Shown here one piece after another: positions 17,347 through 25,927 of a stretch of 64,000 nt of DNA. The notes under the pieces are model-generated. The model was not told the origin of the DNA. It ran no database searches and was given only the letters and a program-made list of their open reading frames with translations. The number at the start of each line of letters is the position of its first letter. Position 1 is the first letter of the stretch. This DNA is from an uncultured Prevotella sp. (GTDB taxonomy: Bacteria; Bacteroidota; Bacteroidia; Bacteroidales; Bacteroidaceae), in the NCBI GenBank assembly GCA_900771975.1, contig CAAGPV010000056.1, positions 37,212 through 101,211 of the forward strand, in the 5' to 3' direction. A program made the position numbers and the translations under genes.

Positions 17347-18408
17347 ATGCAACAACAAGAACTTTTTGAAGAGGCTGTAGCGCTATTGCAGTCGCTAATC
17401 GCCATACCGTCCTACAGTCGTGAGGAAGCTAGGGCCACGGATGTGATGCAGCAGCGCATCATGGCTTACGGTTTGAATTGTCATCGGGAAGGAAACAACC
17501 TTTATGTGCTCGATCCTCATTGGAAAGCCAATGCACCGACGCTATTGCTCAATGCCCACATTGACACTGTCAAACCCGTCTCCTCCTGGACGAAAAGTCC
17601 CTTTTCTCCGCTTGTTGAGGGTGACCGCCTTTATGGACTCGGCGCCAACGACTGCGGTGGTGGCTTGTGTACGTTGTTGCAAGTGTTTCGCTGGCTTACG
17701 CAAAAACCACAATCCTACAATCTTGTATATGCAGTTTCGGCGGAAGAAGAAGTGTCTGGCTCTGAAGGTTTTAGCAGACTGCTGCCTGTCTTGCCGAAGG
17801 TGGATGTGGCCATCGTCGGTGAACCTACGGGAATGCAGCCGGCTATTGCCGAAAAAGGTCTGATGGTGTTAGATGTTATTGCCAAAGGAAAGTCTGGACA
17901 TGCAGCTCGTGAGGAAGGCGTTAATGCCATATATGAAGTGCTTGACGACCTTTTGTGGTTGCGTGATTACCGTTTCCAGAAAGTCAGCGACTTTTTGGGG
18001 CCTACCAAGATGACGGTTACGGTCATTCATGCTGGCACTCAACACAATGTTGTGCCAGACGAATGTAAGTTGCTGGTGGACGTGCGGACCAATGAGTGTT
18101 ATACCAATCAAGAGGTTTTTTACATCATTTCGCAACATCTAAAGAGTCAAGTCATGGCCCACTCTTTCCGTCTGAACTCTTCGAAGATAGACCTTGGCCA
18201 TCCCTTGGTGAGCCGTTGCCGTGCCATGGGCATGACTCCATTTGGCTCTCCCACGCTCAGCGATCAGGCATTGATGCCGTTCCCTTCTCTGAAGTTGGGC
18301 CCAGGGGCGTCTTCTCGTTCCCATTCTGCCGATGAATTTATAGGTCTTTCTGAAATGAAAGACGCCATCCAAAAGTATGTGCAACTTTTGGATGGCGCTG
18401 AAATATAA
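17347..18408 (+). CDS. M20 family metallo-hydrolase (ArgE/DapE-like deacylase)
   Basis: This 353-residue zinc hydrolase has metal-site motifs in order: LLLNAHIDTVKPV (His/Asp), LGANDCGG (bridging Asp), AVSAEEEVSGSEG (catalytic Glu pair), IVGEPTGM and a late SRSHSADEFI (His). M20 enzymes remove acyl groups from amino acids. In Bacteroidota a protein of this size serves the acetyl- or succinyl-citrulline/ornithine step of arginine synthesis, but no arg gene is nearby. A perfect 14-base inverted repeat lies within its last codons. Confidence 0.85.
   Translation: MQQQELFEEAVALLQSLIAIPSYSREEARATDVMQQRIMAYGLNCHREGNNLYVLDPHWKANAPTLLLNAHIDTVKPVSSWTKSPFSPLVEGDRLYGLGANDCGGGLCTLLQVFRWLTQKPQSYNLVYAVSAEEEVSGSEGFSRLLPVLPKVDVAIVGEPTGMQPAIAEKGLMVLDVIAKGKSGHAAREEGVNAIYEVLDDLLWLRDYRFQKVSDFLGPTKMTVTVIHAGTQHNVVPDECKLLVDVRTNECYTNQEVFYIISQHLKSQVMAHSFRLNSSKIDLGHPLVSRCRAMGMTPFGSPTLSDQALMPFPSLKLGPGASSRSHSADEFIGLSEMKDAIQKYVQLLDGAEI
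18363..18397. terminator. Hairpin inside the 3' end of the M20 gene
   Basis: CGCCATCCAAAAGT (18363-18376) pairs perfectly with ACTTTTGGATGGCG (18384-18397) around a seven-base loop. It lies in the last coding codons, 35 bases before the end of the convergent EnvC-like gene. No clear T-run follows on the plus strand, so it may act as a two-way stop or RNA end stabiliser. Confidence 0.5.
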
Positions 18409-18431
18409 AATGTTTTGTCATTTTTAAAGGC

Positions 18432-20111
18432 TTATCTTAACCAGGCTTCTGGGTTGAGCTTGGTTGTTCCCTTGCGCAGTTGGAACTGCAAAGTCCCGTC
18501 GCCGCCCACAGCACCGATGGTCTGTCCCGTACTTACTTTTTGTCCACGGCTGACACTGACCGATTTCAGGTTTGCATAAACGGTGATGTAGTCGCCGTGA
18601 CGAACCATAACCACCATGGTTCCACTAAAGCTGAAGACAGCACTTACTTCACCGTTGAAAACACAACGTACGCCTGCTCCTGCTCCACCTTTTATATTGA
18701 TACCGCTATTGCTCAACCGGACGTTCTCCAGTCCTGCCACATTGTATTGGCCAAAGTGGCTGGAAATGTGTCCTGACAAAGGCATGGGAAGACGCCCGCG
18801 GTTTCTTTCAAAACTGTTGCTCATAGCGCGGTCGGCTGTTGAACGGTTTTCTTCAGGAACCGCTTCTGCAGCATGGGCTGCTGCCTGTGCGCGTTGGTTG
18901 TCAACGGCGGCCTTGCGCTCGGCAGCCCTACGGCTTGCTTCAGCCTCGCGAGCTTTTTGTTCTGCCTTCTCTCTCTTGGCAGCTGCTATTTGTGCTTCGC
19001 GTTCAGCTTTTTCGCGCTTTTTGGCTTTTTCTTCCTCAAGTGCTTTTTGGCGGGCTCGTTCAGCCTCTATCCTTGCTTTTTGGGCTTCGGCCTTTGCTTT
19101 TGCTTCACGCTCTTTGGCTGCAGCTATGCGCTTGGCGTTCTCCCGCTCTGTAGCTTGTGCAGCAGCCCTTGCTCGTGCTTGTGCAGCGGCCCGTTGCCGT
19201 TGTGCAGCAGCTTGCGCTGCAGCTCTTGCCTTTGCTTCTGCTGCAGCTCTTGCTCTTGCCTTTTCGATTTCTATCGAAACAAGCCGGTCTATTTGTGCGT
19301 CAAGTGCGTGTTGTTTCTGTTGCTGTTGTGCGATAACGTTTTGCAAGACCGATTGCTCTTGCTGCAGAGAGGCCACCACTGTCTCTTGTTCGTTGCGCTT
19401 GTCTGCCATGATGTCGCGTGCTTTTTCACGCTTGTGGAGTAATGTGCTCTTGTGGCCACGTACATCTTTCAGTTGTGAATGTTTTAGGTCTACCAACTCC
19501 TGCTGCTTTTGTAAGGCTTCGCCTTGGGCGCGTTGGTAGGCTGCATATTGACGTACGAAGCGCAAACGCCGGTACATTTGGGTCAGACTTTTGGCACTGA
19601 AGATGAACATCAGTTTGTCTTGTATGCTACGGTGGCGTGCCATATATTGCATGGACTGTATAAACTTGGCACGACGCTCCCCTAACTGTGCCTCTAATGA
19701 CGACAGTTGCCCTTTCAGTAAGTCGATATTCCCATCGATGTGCTTGATATCGCTTTGTATGGTGTCGATGGTCTTTTGCTTTTGGTCAATGTCTGTGTTG
19801 ATTTTCACCAAAGTGTCAAGACGGTTGCGCACATCGTTTTCCTTGTTCTTGTATTCTTGTTGCTTGTTTTTGATGTCTTGCTGAAGTTTGGCTCGTTCTT
19901 TCTGCAGTCCTGTAATTTGGGGAGTGGAAATGGCCTGTTGCCGCTCTTTTCGGGTCGTTTTGTGGGAGGCTTTCCTTGTGGTTGTCTGTTGCCGGGTCGT
20001 TTTGTGGCCTTTTTGTTCTGTTTGTGGTTTCTTTTGCACCGTTTTTTTCTTTTGTGCATAAGGTGCAAGGGCCACAAACAAAAGCATTGAAAGTATGATA
20101 ATCCGTTTCAT
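18432..20111 (-). CDS. EnvC-like murein hydrolase activator (degenerate M23)
   Basis: This 559-residue protein has a signal peptide and a long coiled coil (about 65-285), then an Ala/Arg/Lys/Glu-rich stretch to about 430. The C-terminal LytM/M23-like domain (about 440-559) begins LPMPLSGHISSHFG. The zinc ligands of active M23 peptidases are lost: HxGxD reads NSGIN and HxH reads QFQ. This matches EnvC-type proteins that activate amidases during cell separation. It is the last gene of the dut operon and starts directly after the DUF4292 stop. Confidence 0.88.
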   Translation of the reverse strand: MKRIIILSMLLFVALAPYAQKKKTVQKKPQTEQKGHKTTRQQTTTRKASHKTTRKERQQAISTPQITGLQKERAKLQQDIKNKQQEYKNKENDVRNRLDTLVKINTDIDQKQKTIDTIQSDIKHIDGNIDLLKGQLSSLEAQLGERRAKFIQSMQYMARHRSIQDKLMFIFSAKSLTQMYRRLRFVRQYAAYQRAQGEALQKQQELVDLKHSQLKDVRGHKSTLLHKREKARDIMADKRNEQETVVASLQQEQSVLQNVIAQQQQKQHALDAQIDRLVSIEIEKARARAAAEAKARAAAQAAAQRQRAAAQARARAAAQATERENAKRIAAAKEREAKAKAEAQKARIEAERARQKALEEEKAKKREKAEREAQIAAAKREKAEQKAREAEASRRAAERKAAVDNQRAQAAAHAAEAVPEENRSTADRAMSNSFERNRGRLPMPLSGHISSHFGQYNVAGLENVRLSNSGINIKGGAGAGVRCVFNGEVSAVFSFSGTMVVMVRHGDYITVYANLKSVSVSRGQKVSTGQTIGAVGGDGTLQFQLRKGTTKLNPEAWLR

Positions 20112-21002
20112 TTACATATTCATTAGTTTTCCTAACACTTCTTCCACACTCACTTGGCGGTATCTGTCAGACAACGTGGTAGTGGTTTCCCAATTGTCAG
20201 TGGTAGAGACGCTACTGATGTCGAAAAGGGCTTTGAGTGTTTTTTGGGCTCCTGTGGCCTTGGTGTCTATGGTGAGTGTCTGACTATAAGGGAACTTCTT
20301 GGAGCCAAAGTTCTTAAAGTTGTCGTAAGTCCAGGTGAGCGATGATTCCCCATGGCTACCTCCATTGTAGGCCACATTGGCTTGGCTGATGAGCCCATTA
20401 GTGGTGTTGGCGAGCCAACGGTAAGTCATTTTCCCTTGGGTGACGGTGATTGGGGTAGTGACAGTCTGATTGTTGCTGCTGACGGCAAACTTTTCAAGGT
20501 CGGTAAATCCTACGTTGGCTTTTCCCGGCAGATAGAGCTTGTTCCAAAACAAGGCCTGTAATGTATAGAATGTGATGCCGTTGTCGTGTAGAAAAGCCAC
20601 TTTGTCATAGCTGGTCTTTACATATTCCTTGTGTATACGGTCTACAAATAGCACATAGTCTTTTGCAAATTCGATGCGTCCTGCTTCCGATCTTATGAAG
20701 GGAAGAAGCAGTTGTATGCGAATGACTTCGTTCTTCCGCATACGCAGTTGCCCTGGCACCGTAATGTTTTTTCCGCTCGTTTGTAGGGTAAAGGAAATGT
20801 CGCTGACGATGTTTTTCTGATAGGCTTCGTTCTCATACACCTTGTTGAGAAATTCAAGTTTTTGCTTTTCGCTATCTGAAGTGGGACTTTGTTGTGATGA
20901 GGTTGTGACGGCGTTGCTGGAAGTCGTTGCCGACTTTTGCGTGGCACACGCTGAGAGTGCTACCATCATCAGTCCCATAGCTAATATTTTGTTTGTTCTC
21001 AT
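20112..21002 (-). CDS. DUF4292 lipoprotein
   Basis: This 296-residue protein starts at ATG 21002, whose ATGA overlaps the stop of the TPR gene. The signal peptide and lipobox follow at once (MRTNKILAMGLMMVALSACATQ). A longer frame to 21080 lacks a signal peptide at its start. The rest is beta-rich and fits the DUF4292 family of Bacteroidota, whose fold resembles LolA/LolB-type lipoprotein carriers. It probably resides in the periplasm or outer membrane; the ligand is unknown. Confidence 0.82.
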   Translation of the reverse strand: MRTNKILAMGLMMVALSACATQKSATTSSNAVTTSSQQSPTSDSEKQKLEFLNKVYENEAYQKNIVSDISFTLQTSGKNITVPGQLRMRKNEVIRIQLLLPFIRSEAGRIEFAKDYVLFVDRIHKEYVKTSYDKVAFLHDNGITFYTLQALFWNKLYLPGKANVGFTDLEKFAVSSNNQTVTTPITVTQGKMTYRWLANTTNGLISQANVAYNGGSHGESSLTWTYDNFKNFGSKKFPYSQTLTIDTKATGAQKTLKALFDISSVSTTDNWETTTTLSDRYRQVSVEEVLGKLMNM

Positions 21003-22765
21003 TCTTTGATATACCTCTTTAGTTTGATTTTCTTTTGCAGCAAAGCGTTGTTTTTGTCGTTCTCTGCGGCCATTGTCCATAGCAGTACGGCCCTGTTGAT
21101 GTCGCCGTTCATGGCATAAATGTCGCCTGCATGTTCTTTGGCAATGTTGTTATAAGCACTATCGTTGGCGATGGCTTTGTCGATATAGGCCTTTGCTTCG
21201 GCGTAACGCCCTTCCTGAAAGAGCACCCACGAGTAGGTGTCAAGGTAGGTGGAGTTGGTGGAATCGTTTTGAACGGTCTTGTAGCTCATCTGTTCTGCCC
21301 GCTCCAGATCTTGCCCTTTTACAGCTAAATAGTAAGCATAGTTGTTCATGCAAAGATAGTTGTCAGCCTTCCATATCAGACAACTGTCGTAGCAAGCAAA
21401 GGCTGCAGCGTCGTCATTCTTCTCGTGAAGCAAGTCTCCCATGATGGCATACAAGTCGGACACCAGTCCTGCGTTGCTGTCTTTGTTGATTTGTGTTGCT
21501 CCTTTACGGAACGTAGCAAGTGCCTCTTCGTTGTCATGTTTCTGATATTGGGCAAATCCGAGCAGATAGTAATATACCAGTTCCTTGGGGTTGTAGTCGA
21601 TACCTGGTTTGCTAACGGCAATTATTTTGTCGTAGTTGCCGGCGTCGGCGAGATCTTGCAGGAGCATAATGCGTGCACTCTGATTGTCTGGCTCTACAGC
21701 AAGAGCCTGTTCGTAAATGCTGTCAATGGCTATTGTTGGCCATTGGTGGATGGTCATATACGCTGCTTTCAGCAACAGAATGCCGGCATTGTCTTGTGGA
21801 TGTGCCAGCACATCGTCTATCAAGCGCATGGTTTTGACGCTATCATCGTTGTTGTTGTGGATGTTTTTAGTGATGACATCTTGGAGCAACGTTACCTTGG
21901 TGTCGGTGGGGGTGTGCTTGCTCTTTAACAGTTGGGTGAGCAACTCGTTGGCTTTTGCCTCTTGCTTGACGGCATGATAGTAGTCGAGTAGGCTCATTTG
22001 TGCCGCTACATTGTCTGGTTCAGCCTTTAACACCTTTTTCAATTCAACCAAAGCCTCTTTGGTTTTCCCGTTCTGCAGTAACCAGTTGCTCAACATGGTA
22101 CGGTAGTTGAGGTCGTTAGGGTGCTTGTCAACCAGCGATTTGAGCTCTTCCAGTTGCTTGCCCTTTTTGCCAAGTTGCTCGTATATCTGCATCTTGGAGA
22201 GCGTAATTTGTTCCGATCCGCCTTCGGCCACCTCCAGCCGATTGAGCATTTCTATCATCTTGTCGGGGTTTTCCTCTTGTGCATAGAGCCGGAAAAGGGT
22301 TTCTATCACGTCTGAACGGTTCTTGTGAGTAGCATAAAGGCGCTCGTAGGTGTCGATAGCCTTGTCGTATTCTCTGCTGTTGATATAGAATTGCCCTAAT
22401 CGTTCCAGATAGATGCTATTGTTTGGCGCAAGTGCAGCAGCTTTTTGAAAGCACGCCCTTGCCTGGGCTGAATTGTTTAGCGTAACATAATAGCCTGCCA
22501 GATTGTAGTACACTTCCGGCGCATTGGGGTTGATGGTTTGTGCATGACGCAACAATTCGAAAGCACCTGTAAGGTTGCCTCGGTTTTGCTGGACGACACT
22601 TTCAAGGAAGAAGTAGTTGTATCGCTCTTTGGCGTTGTCGTCGAGTTGTGCCATTATGGGCAGGGTCATCGCCCAAAAGGCTATTAACGCCATGCCCCGC
22701 CATAAATTGTTTTTATGAAAGAAAGAATGATTCAATGTTGTAGTTGGTTCGTTAAACTGTGTCAT
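20999..22765 (-). CDS. Tetratricopeptide repeat protein
   Basis: This 588-residue protein has an N-terminal signal or anchor (MALIAFWAMTLPIMAQ, residues 25-40). TPR units then run through most of the length, for example APEVYYNLAGYYVTLNNSAQA, SIYLERLGQFYINSREYDKA and NYAYYLAVKGQDLERAEQ. TPR arrays are protein-binding scaffolds; this one is exported. The start at 22765 overlaps the dut stop by four bases. Its position between dut and DUF4292/EnvC suggests an envelope assembly role. Confidence 0.85.
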   Translation of the reverse strand: MTQFNEPTTTLNHSFFHKNNLWRGMALIAFWAMTLPIMAQLDDNAKERYNYFFLESVVQQNRGNLTGAFELLRHAQTINPNAPEVYYNLAGYYVTLNNSAQARACFQKAAALAPNNSIYLERLGQFYINSREYDKAIDTYERLYATHKNRSDVIETLFRLYAQEENPDKMIEMLNRLEVAEGGSEQITLSKMQIYEQLGKKGKQLEELKSLVDKHPNDLNYRTMLSNWLLQNGKTKEALVELKKVLKAEPDNVAAQMSLLDYYHAVKQEAKANELLTQLLKSKHTPTDTKVTLLQDVITKNIHNNNDDSVKTMRLIDDVLAHPQDNAGILLLKAAYMTIHQWPTIAIDSIYEQALAVEPDNQSARIMLLQDLADAGNYDKIIAVSKPGIDYNPKELVYYYLLGFAQYQKHDNEEALATFRKGATQINKDSNAGLVSDLYAIMGDLLHEKNDDAAAFACYDSCLIWKADNYLCMNNYAYYLAVKGQDLERAEQMSYKTVQNDSTNSTYLDTYSWVLFQEGRYAEAKAYIDKAIANDSAYNNIAKEHAGDIYAMNGDINRAVLLWTMAAENDKNNALLQKKIKLKRYIKE

Positions 22766-23199
22766 TTCACGCCTGTATGTCCATAGCCCCCTGTACCCCG
22801 CTCTGTTTCGTCGAGTGTTTTCACGACTTCCATTTCCACTTGTTCGTGTCGGGCTACTACCATTTGGGCAATGCGCTCGCCATCGTTGACGGTGAAAGGC
22901 TCGTTGGAAAAGTTGATGAGCAACACCATCACTTCTCCGCGGTAGTCGGCATCTATGGTGCCTGGCGAGTTGAGAACGGTGATACCGTGCTTGAGCGCCA
23001 GTCCGCTACGTGGTCTTATCTGTGCTTCAAACCCCTCGGGAAGAGCTATGCGTAGCCCTGTCGGGACGAGACGGCGTTCTAACGGTTGCAGCACAATGGA
23101 ACTGTCGATGTTGGCCCGTAGGTCCAAGCCGGCACTTTGCGGAGTGGCATAGGCGGGAAGGGGCTGATGGCCCTCGTTTATTACTTTGATTTTAATCAT
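22762..23199 (-). CDS. dut: dUTP diphosphatase
   Basis: This 145-residue trimeric dUTPase has the five family motifs: SAGLDLRA, RPRSGLALKHG, NSPGTIDADYRGE, DGERIAQMV and RGTGGYGHTG. It hydrolyses dUTP to dUMP, keeping uracil out of DNA and feeding thymidylate synthesis. In the last motif tyrosine replaces the usual phenylalanine that stacks on uracil, and His replaces Ser; both are mild changes. It is the first gene of a four-gene minus-strand operon. Confidence 0.96.
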   Translation of the reverse strand: MIKIKVINEGHQPLPAYATPQSAGLDLRANIDSSIVLQPLERRLVPTGLRIALPEGFEAQIRPRSGLALKHGITVLNSPGTIDADYRGEVMVLLINFSNEPFTVNDGERIAQMVVARHEQVEMEVVKTLDETERGTGGYGHTGVK

Positions 23200-23224
23200 C
23201 GTTCTACCTATTTTATGTAAAATG

Positions 23225-23232
23225 CAAATTTA
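23225..23232 (-). promoter_or_regulatory. -7 box for the dut operon
   Basis: The minus strand reads TAAATTTG, an exact TAnnTTTG, 25 bases upstream of the dut start. No -33 TTTG is at the usual distance. Confidence 0.55.
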
Positions 23233-23295
23233 AGCAATTCTGCCCATATAGTTGAATTTTTGAGTGAGAAAAGATAGTTTTTAGGCAATTTTAAT

Positions 23296-23303
23296 TACTT
23301 TTG
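23296..23303 (+). promoter_or_regulatory. -7 box for dgt
   Basis: TACTTTTG matches TAnnTTTG. A start near 23309 would leave the first in-frame ATG (23310) leaderless and favours 23343 or 23349 as the start codon. Confidence 0.55.
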
Positions 23304-23348
23304 CAAGGCATGGGCAGAAAGCTCTGTTGCGACAATAACATTATGCGT

Positions 23349-24689
23349 ATGGACTGGAAACGACTGATATCGACAAAGCGGTTGGGACAAGAAGACCGTC
23401 ATATAGAACGGTATGACGACCGCTCCGAGTTTAAACGGGATGCAGACAGGCTGATTTATTCAGCCCCTTTTCGCCGATTGCAGAACAAGACACAGGTGTT
23501 TCCTCTGCCCGGAAGCGTGTTTGTCCACAACCGGCTGACCCATTCGTTGGAGGTGGCTTCCTTGGGAAAGTCGTTGGGGGACGATGTTGCGGCCCAGTTG
23601 TTGGCTACTCGCCATCCGGAACTGCGCAACACCCTCTTCGAACAGATAGGTGTGATTGTGCAAGCTGCTTGTCTGGCGCACGACATGGGCAATCCGCCCT
23701 TCGGTCATAGTGGCGAGAAAGCCATCCAAACGTTTTTTTCGGAAGGCGAAGGACAGGCTTTGAAAGACCGTGTAAGTCCAGAACTGTGGAGCGACATCAC
23801 TCACTTTGAAGGCAACGCCAATGCCTTCCGACTTCTTACCCATCGCTTTTTAGGGCGACGTGAAGGCGGATTTGTGATGACCTACTCGATGTTGGCCAGT
23901 GTGGTGAAGTATCCTTTTTCTTCCAATATGGCAGGCAAACATGGAAAGTTTGGCTTTTTTGCGCCCGAACGAGCAACCTATGAGAAGATAGCTGACGAGT
24001 TGGGCATCATCTGCAAGCATTCCTCGGCCACCGAATTGGCTTATGCACGCCATCCACTGGTGTACCTTGTAGAGGCGGCAGACGACATTTGCTATGAGAT
24101 TATGGACATAGAAGATGCCCACAAACTGCGGTTGCTCTCTTTTGAAGAAACCCAACGGTTGCTATTGGGCTTCTTTGACGATGATACCAAGGCCCATATC
24201 TGTCAGCGCATCAAGGAAGAAGGCGTGACAGACGACAACGAAAAGGTGGTGTATATGCGTGCCCGTGTGGTGGGCGCACTGGAGGCGGCCTGCGTGCGTA
24301 CTTTTGTCGAAAACGAAGACGCCATCTTGTCGGGTAGCTTCGAAGGGTCGCTGATAGACCATGTGACGCCCCTTTTGCGCGATGCTTACCGCCATTGTGC
24401 CACGATGTCCTTTCAGCGCATCTACAAAAGTAAGACTGTGCTGGACGTGGAACTGTCGGGTTACAAGATTATGGAGACCTTGATGAAGGCCTTCATTGAG
24501 GCGGCTGTCAACCCAGAGCGCTTCCATAGCCAACAACTCATACGCCGAGTAAGTAGCCAGTACGATATTTCCAACGACCAGTTGGAAGCACGCATCATGG
24601 CAGTAATAGATTATATAAGTGGAATGACGGATGTTTATGCCCTTGATGTCTACCAGAAAATCAACGGCATGGCACTGCCGTTGGTTTAA
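23349..24689 (+). CDS. dgt: Deoxyguanosinetriphosphate triphosphohydrolase
   Basis: This 446-residue protein of the HD superfamily cleaves dGTP to deoxyguanosine and triphosphate. Visible motifs are SAPFRRLQNKTQVFPLPG, NRLTHSLEV (His) and CLAHDMGNPPFGHSGE (HD), with YLVEAADDICYEIMDIED further on. The start at 23349 (MDWKRLISTKR) is chosen because upstream ATGs lie at or within six codons of the predicted transcription start; 23343 is also possible. The next gene encodes a protein with a nucleotidase-like domain. Confidence 0.93.
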   Translation: MDWKRLISTKRLGQEDRHIERYDDRSEFKRDADRLIYSAPFRRLQNKTQVFPLPGSVFVHNRLTHSLEVASLGKSLGDDVAAQLLATRHPELRNTLFEQIGVIVQAACLAHDMGNPPFGHSGEKAIQTFFSEGEGQALKDRVSPELWSDITHFEGNANAFRLLTHRFLGRREGGFVMTYSMLASVVKYPFSSNMAGKHGKFGFFAPERATYEKIADELGIICKHSSATELAYARHPLVYLVEAADDICYEIMDIEDAHKLRLLSFEETQRLLLGFFDDDTKAHICQRIKEEGVTDDNEKVVYMRARVVGALEAACVRTFVENEDAILSGSFEGSLIDHVTPLLRDAYRHCATMSFQRIYKSKTVLDVELSGYKIMETLMKAFIEAAVNPERFHSQQLIRRVSSQYDISNDQLEARIMAVIDYISGMTDVYALDVYQKINGMALPLV

Positions 24690-24706
24690 ACGAAAGGATA
24701 ACGACA

Positions 24707-25702
24707 ATGGAAAACCCTTATCAGAAAACATTCCCCGACTTGATGTCGGAGCGTAAAATCATGTATGTGCATGGATTTATGTCTGCCGGTTCTACGCATA
24801 CCGCCCAACTCTTGCGCGAGTATATGCCCAAGAGTGAAGTGATTGCTCCCGACCTGCCCATCCATCCGGCTGATGCAATGGAGTTGCTTCATGCGTTGGT
24901 GGAACGGGAAAAGCCCGATTTGGTGATAGGTACATCGATGGGCGGAATGTACACCGAGATGTTGCGTGGAGTTGACCGTATCTGTGTGAACCCTGCTTTC
25001 CAGATGGGTGATACGATACGCGAGCAGAGCATGGTGGGCAAACAGGTCTATCAGAACCCACGTAAAGACGGCATTCAAGAGGTGATAGTGACCAAAGCCC
25101 TGCAGAAAGAGTATGCCGAGATAACACAACAGTGCTTTACGGGGTTGACAGACGACGACAGACAACGTGTGTATGGCCTTTTTGGCGATGCAGATCCTGT
25201 TGTACACACCTTCGACTTGTTTGCTTCCCACTATCCGCAGGCCATTCGTTTTCATGGTGAGCACAGGCTGATAGAGAAAGTGTTGTTCCATTATCTAATG
25301 CCCGTGGTGCGCTGGATAAGCGACCGGCAGGAAGGAAAGGAACGCCCCAGTGTGCTGATAGACTGGTCGACACTGGCAGACAACTACGGAAAACCTTTGT
25401 CGAGTTTCCACAAGGCCTATGAGTTTCTGTTGGACCACTACAATGTCTATTTTCTTGTTCCTGCACCCACTAACGATCATGCGTTTCTTACTTCAGCACA
25501 AGAGTGGATAGAAGAGTATGTGAGTGCTCCGGCCTGGAACCATGTGCTCTTTGCCAACCAACCCCAACTGTTGTGTGGCGACTATCTTATCAGTGCCAAA
25601 AAGGTGGATGAATTCTTGGGAACTACCATAGTGTTTGGTAGCGATGAGTTTAAAACATGGGAAGAGGTAATCACCTTTTTCGGCCGTTTGGGAGGGCAAT
25701 GA
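24707..25702 (+). CDS. Alpha/beta hydrolase fused to a HAD nucleotidase-like domain
   Basis: This 331-residue protein joins two parts. Residues about 15-200 are a YqiA/YcfP-type alpha/beta hydrolase with nucleophile elbow GTSMGG (Ser77), GDADPVV (Asp) and a late HGEH (His). Residues about 212-325 resemble 5'(3')-deoxyribonucleotidases (RPSVLIDWSTLAD, SAQEWIEEYV, LLCGDYLISAKK, IVFGSDEFKTWEEV). The DxD catalytic pair of HAD enzymes reads DWS, and the later acidic pair after GDYLI reads SA, so the second part is probably inactive. It lies 17 bases after dgt. Confidence 0.75.
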   Translation: MENPYQKTFPDLMSERKIMYVHGFMSAGSTHTAQLLREYMPKSEVIAPDLPIHPADAMELLHALVEREKPDLVIGTSMGGMYTEMLRGVDRICVNPAFQMGDTIREQSMVGKQVYQNPRKDGIQEVIVTKALQKEYAEITQQCFTGLTDDDRQRVYGLFGDADPVVHTFDLFASHYPQAIRFHGEHRLIEKVLFHYLMPVVRWISDRQEGKERPSVLIDWSTLADNYGKPLSSFHKAYEFLLDHYNVYFLVPAPTNDHAFLTSAQEWIEEYVSAPAWNHVLFANQPQLLCGDYLISAKKVDEFLGTTIVFGSDEFKTWEEVITFFGRLGGQ

Positions 25703-25746
25703 TGGGGTTTACAAACCAACGGATAAGATTTGGCAAAATGAGACAG

Positions 25747-25787
25747 AAAAAGCGACAAGAAGAGAAGGTTCTTCCTGCCGCTTTTTT
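25747..25787. terminator. Bidirectional terminator
   Basis: AAAAAGCG (25747-25754) pairs with CGCTTTTT (25779-25786), with a further AAGAA/TTCTT inside and T/A runs on both flanks. It separates the hydrolase gene from the convergent tRNA. Confidence 0.75.
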
Positions 25788-25788
25788 G

Positions 25789-25861
25789 TCGGGATGACCG
25801 GACTCGAACTGGCGACCCCTACGTCCCGAACGTAGTGCGCTACCAACTGCGCTACATCCCG
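25789..25861 (-). tRNA. tRNA-Pro (anticodon CGG)
   Basis: The minus strand folds as a cloverleaf: acceptor CGGGATG/CATCCCG with discriminator A, D-arm GCGC...GCGC, anticodon stem CTACG/CGTAG around loop TTCGGGA (anticodon CGG), and a T-arm with TTCGAGT. One A-C mismatch sits in the T-stem. CCA is not encoded, as the next bases after the discriminator are CA. Confidence 0.95.
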
Positions 25862-25870
25862 AAGCGAGTG

Positions 25871-25878
25871 CAAAGATA
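25871..25878 (-). promoter_or_regulatory. -7 box for tRNA-Pro
   Basis: The minus strand reads TATCTTTG, ending nine bases before the tRNA 5' end. Confidence 0.6.
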
Positions 25879-25927
25879 CGCTATTTTTTTGAAAACAGCG
25901 CATTTTGCACATTTGTTTTTTAGTTTT

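Noticed and set aside
18616..19539. A 307-codon frame rich in Ala, Ser and Cys opposite the EnvC-like gene
   Set aside because: It mirrors the Ala/Arg/Lys/Glu-rich low-complexity segment of the real gene.
21003..21080. Longer start of the DUF4292 gene
   Set aside because: It would bury the lipoprotein signal peptide behind 26 charged residues; the ATGA overlap at 21002 is the better start.
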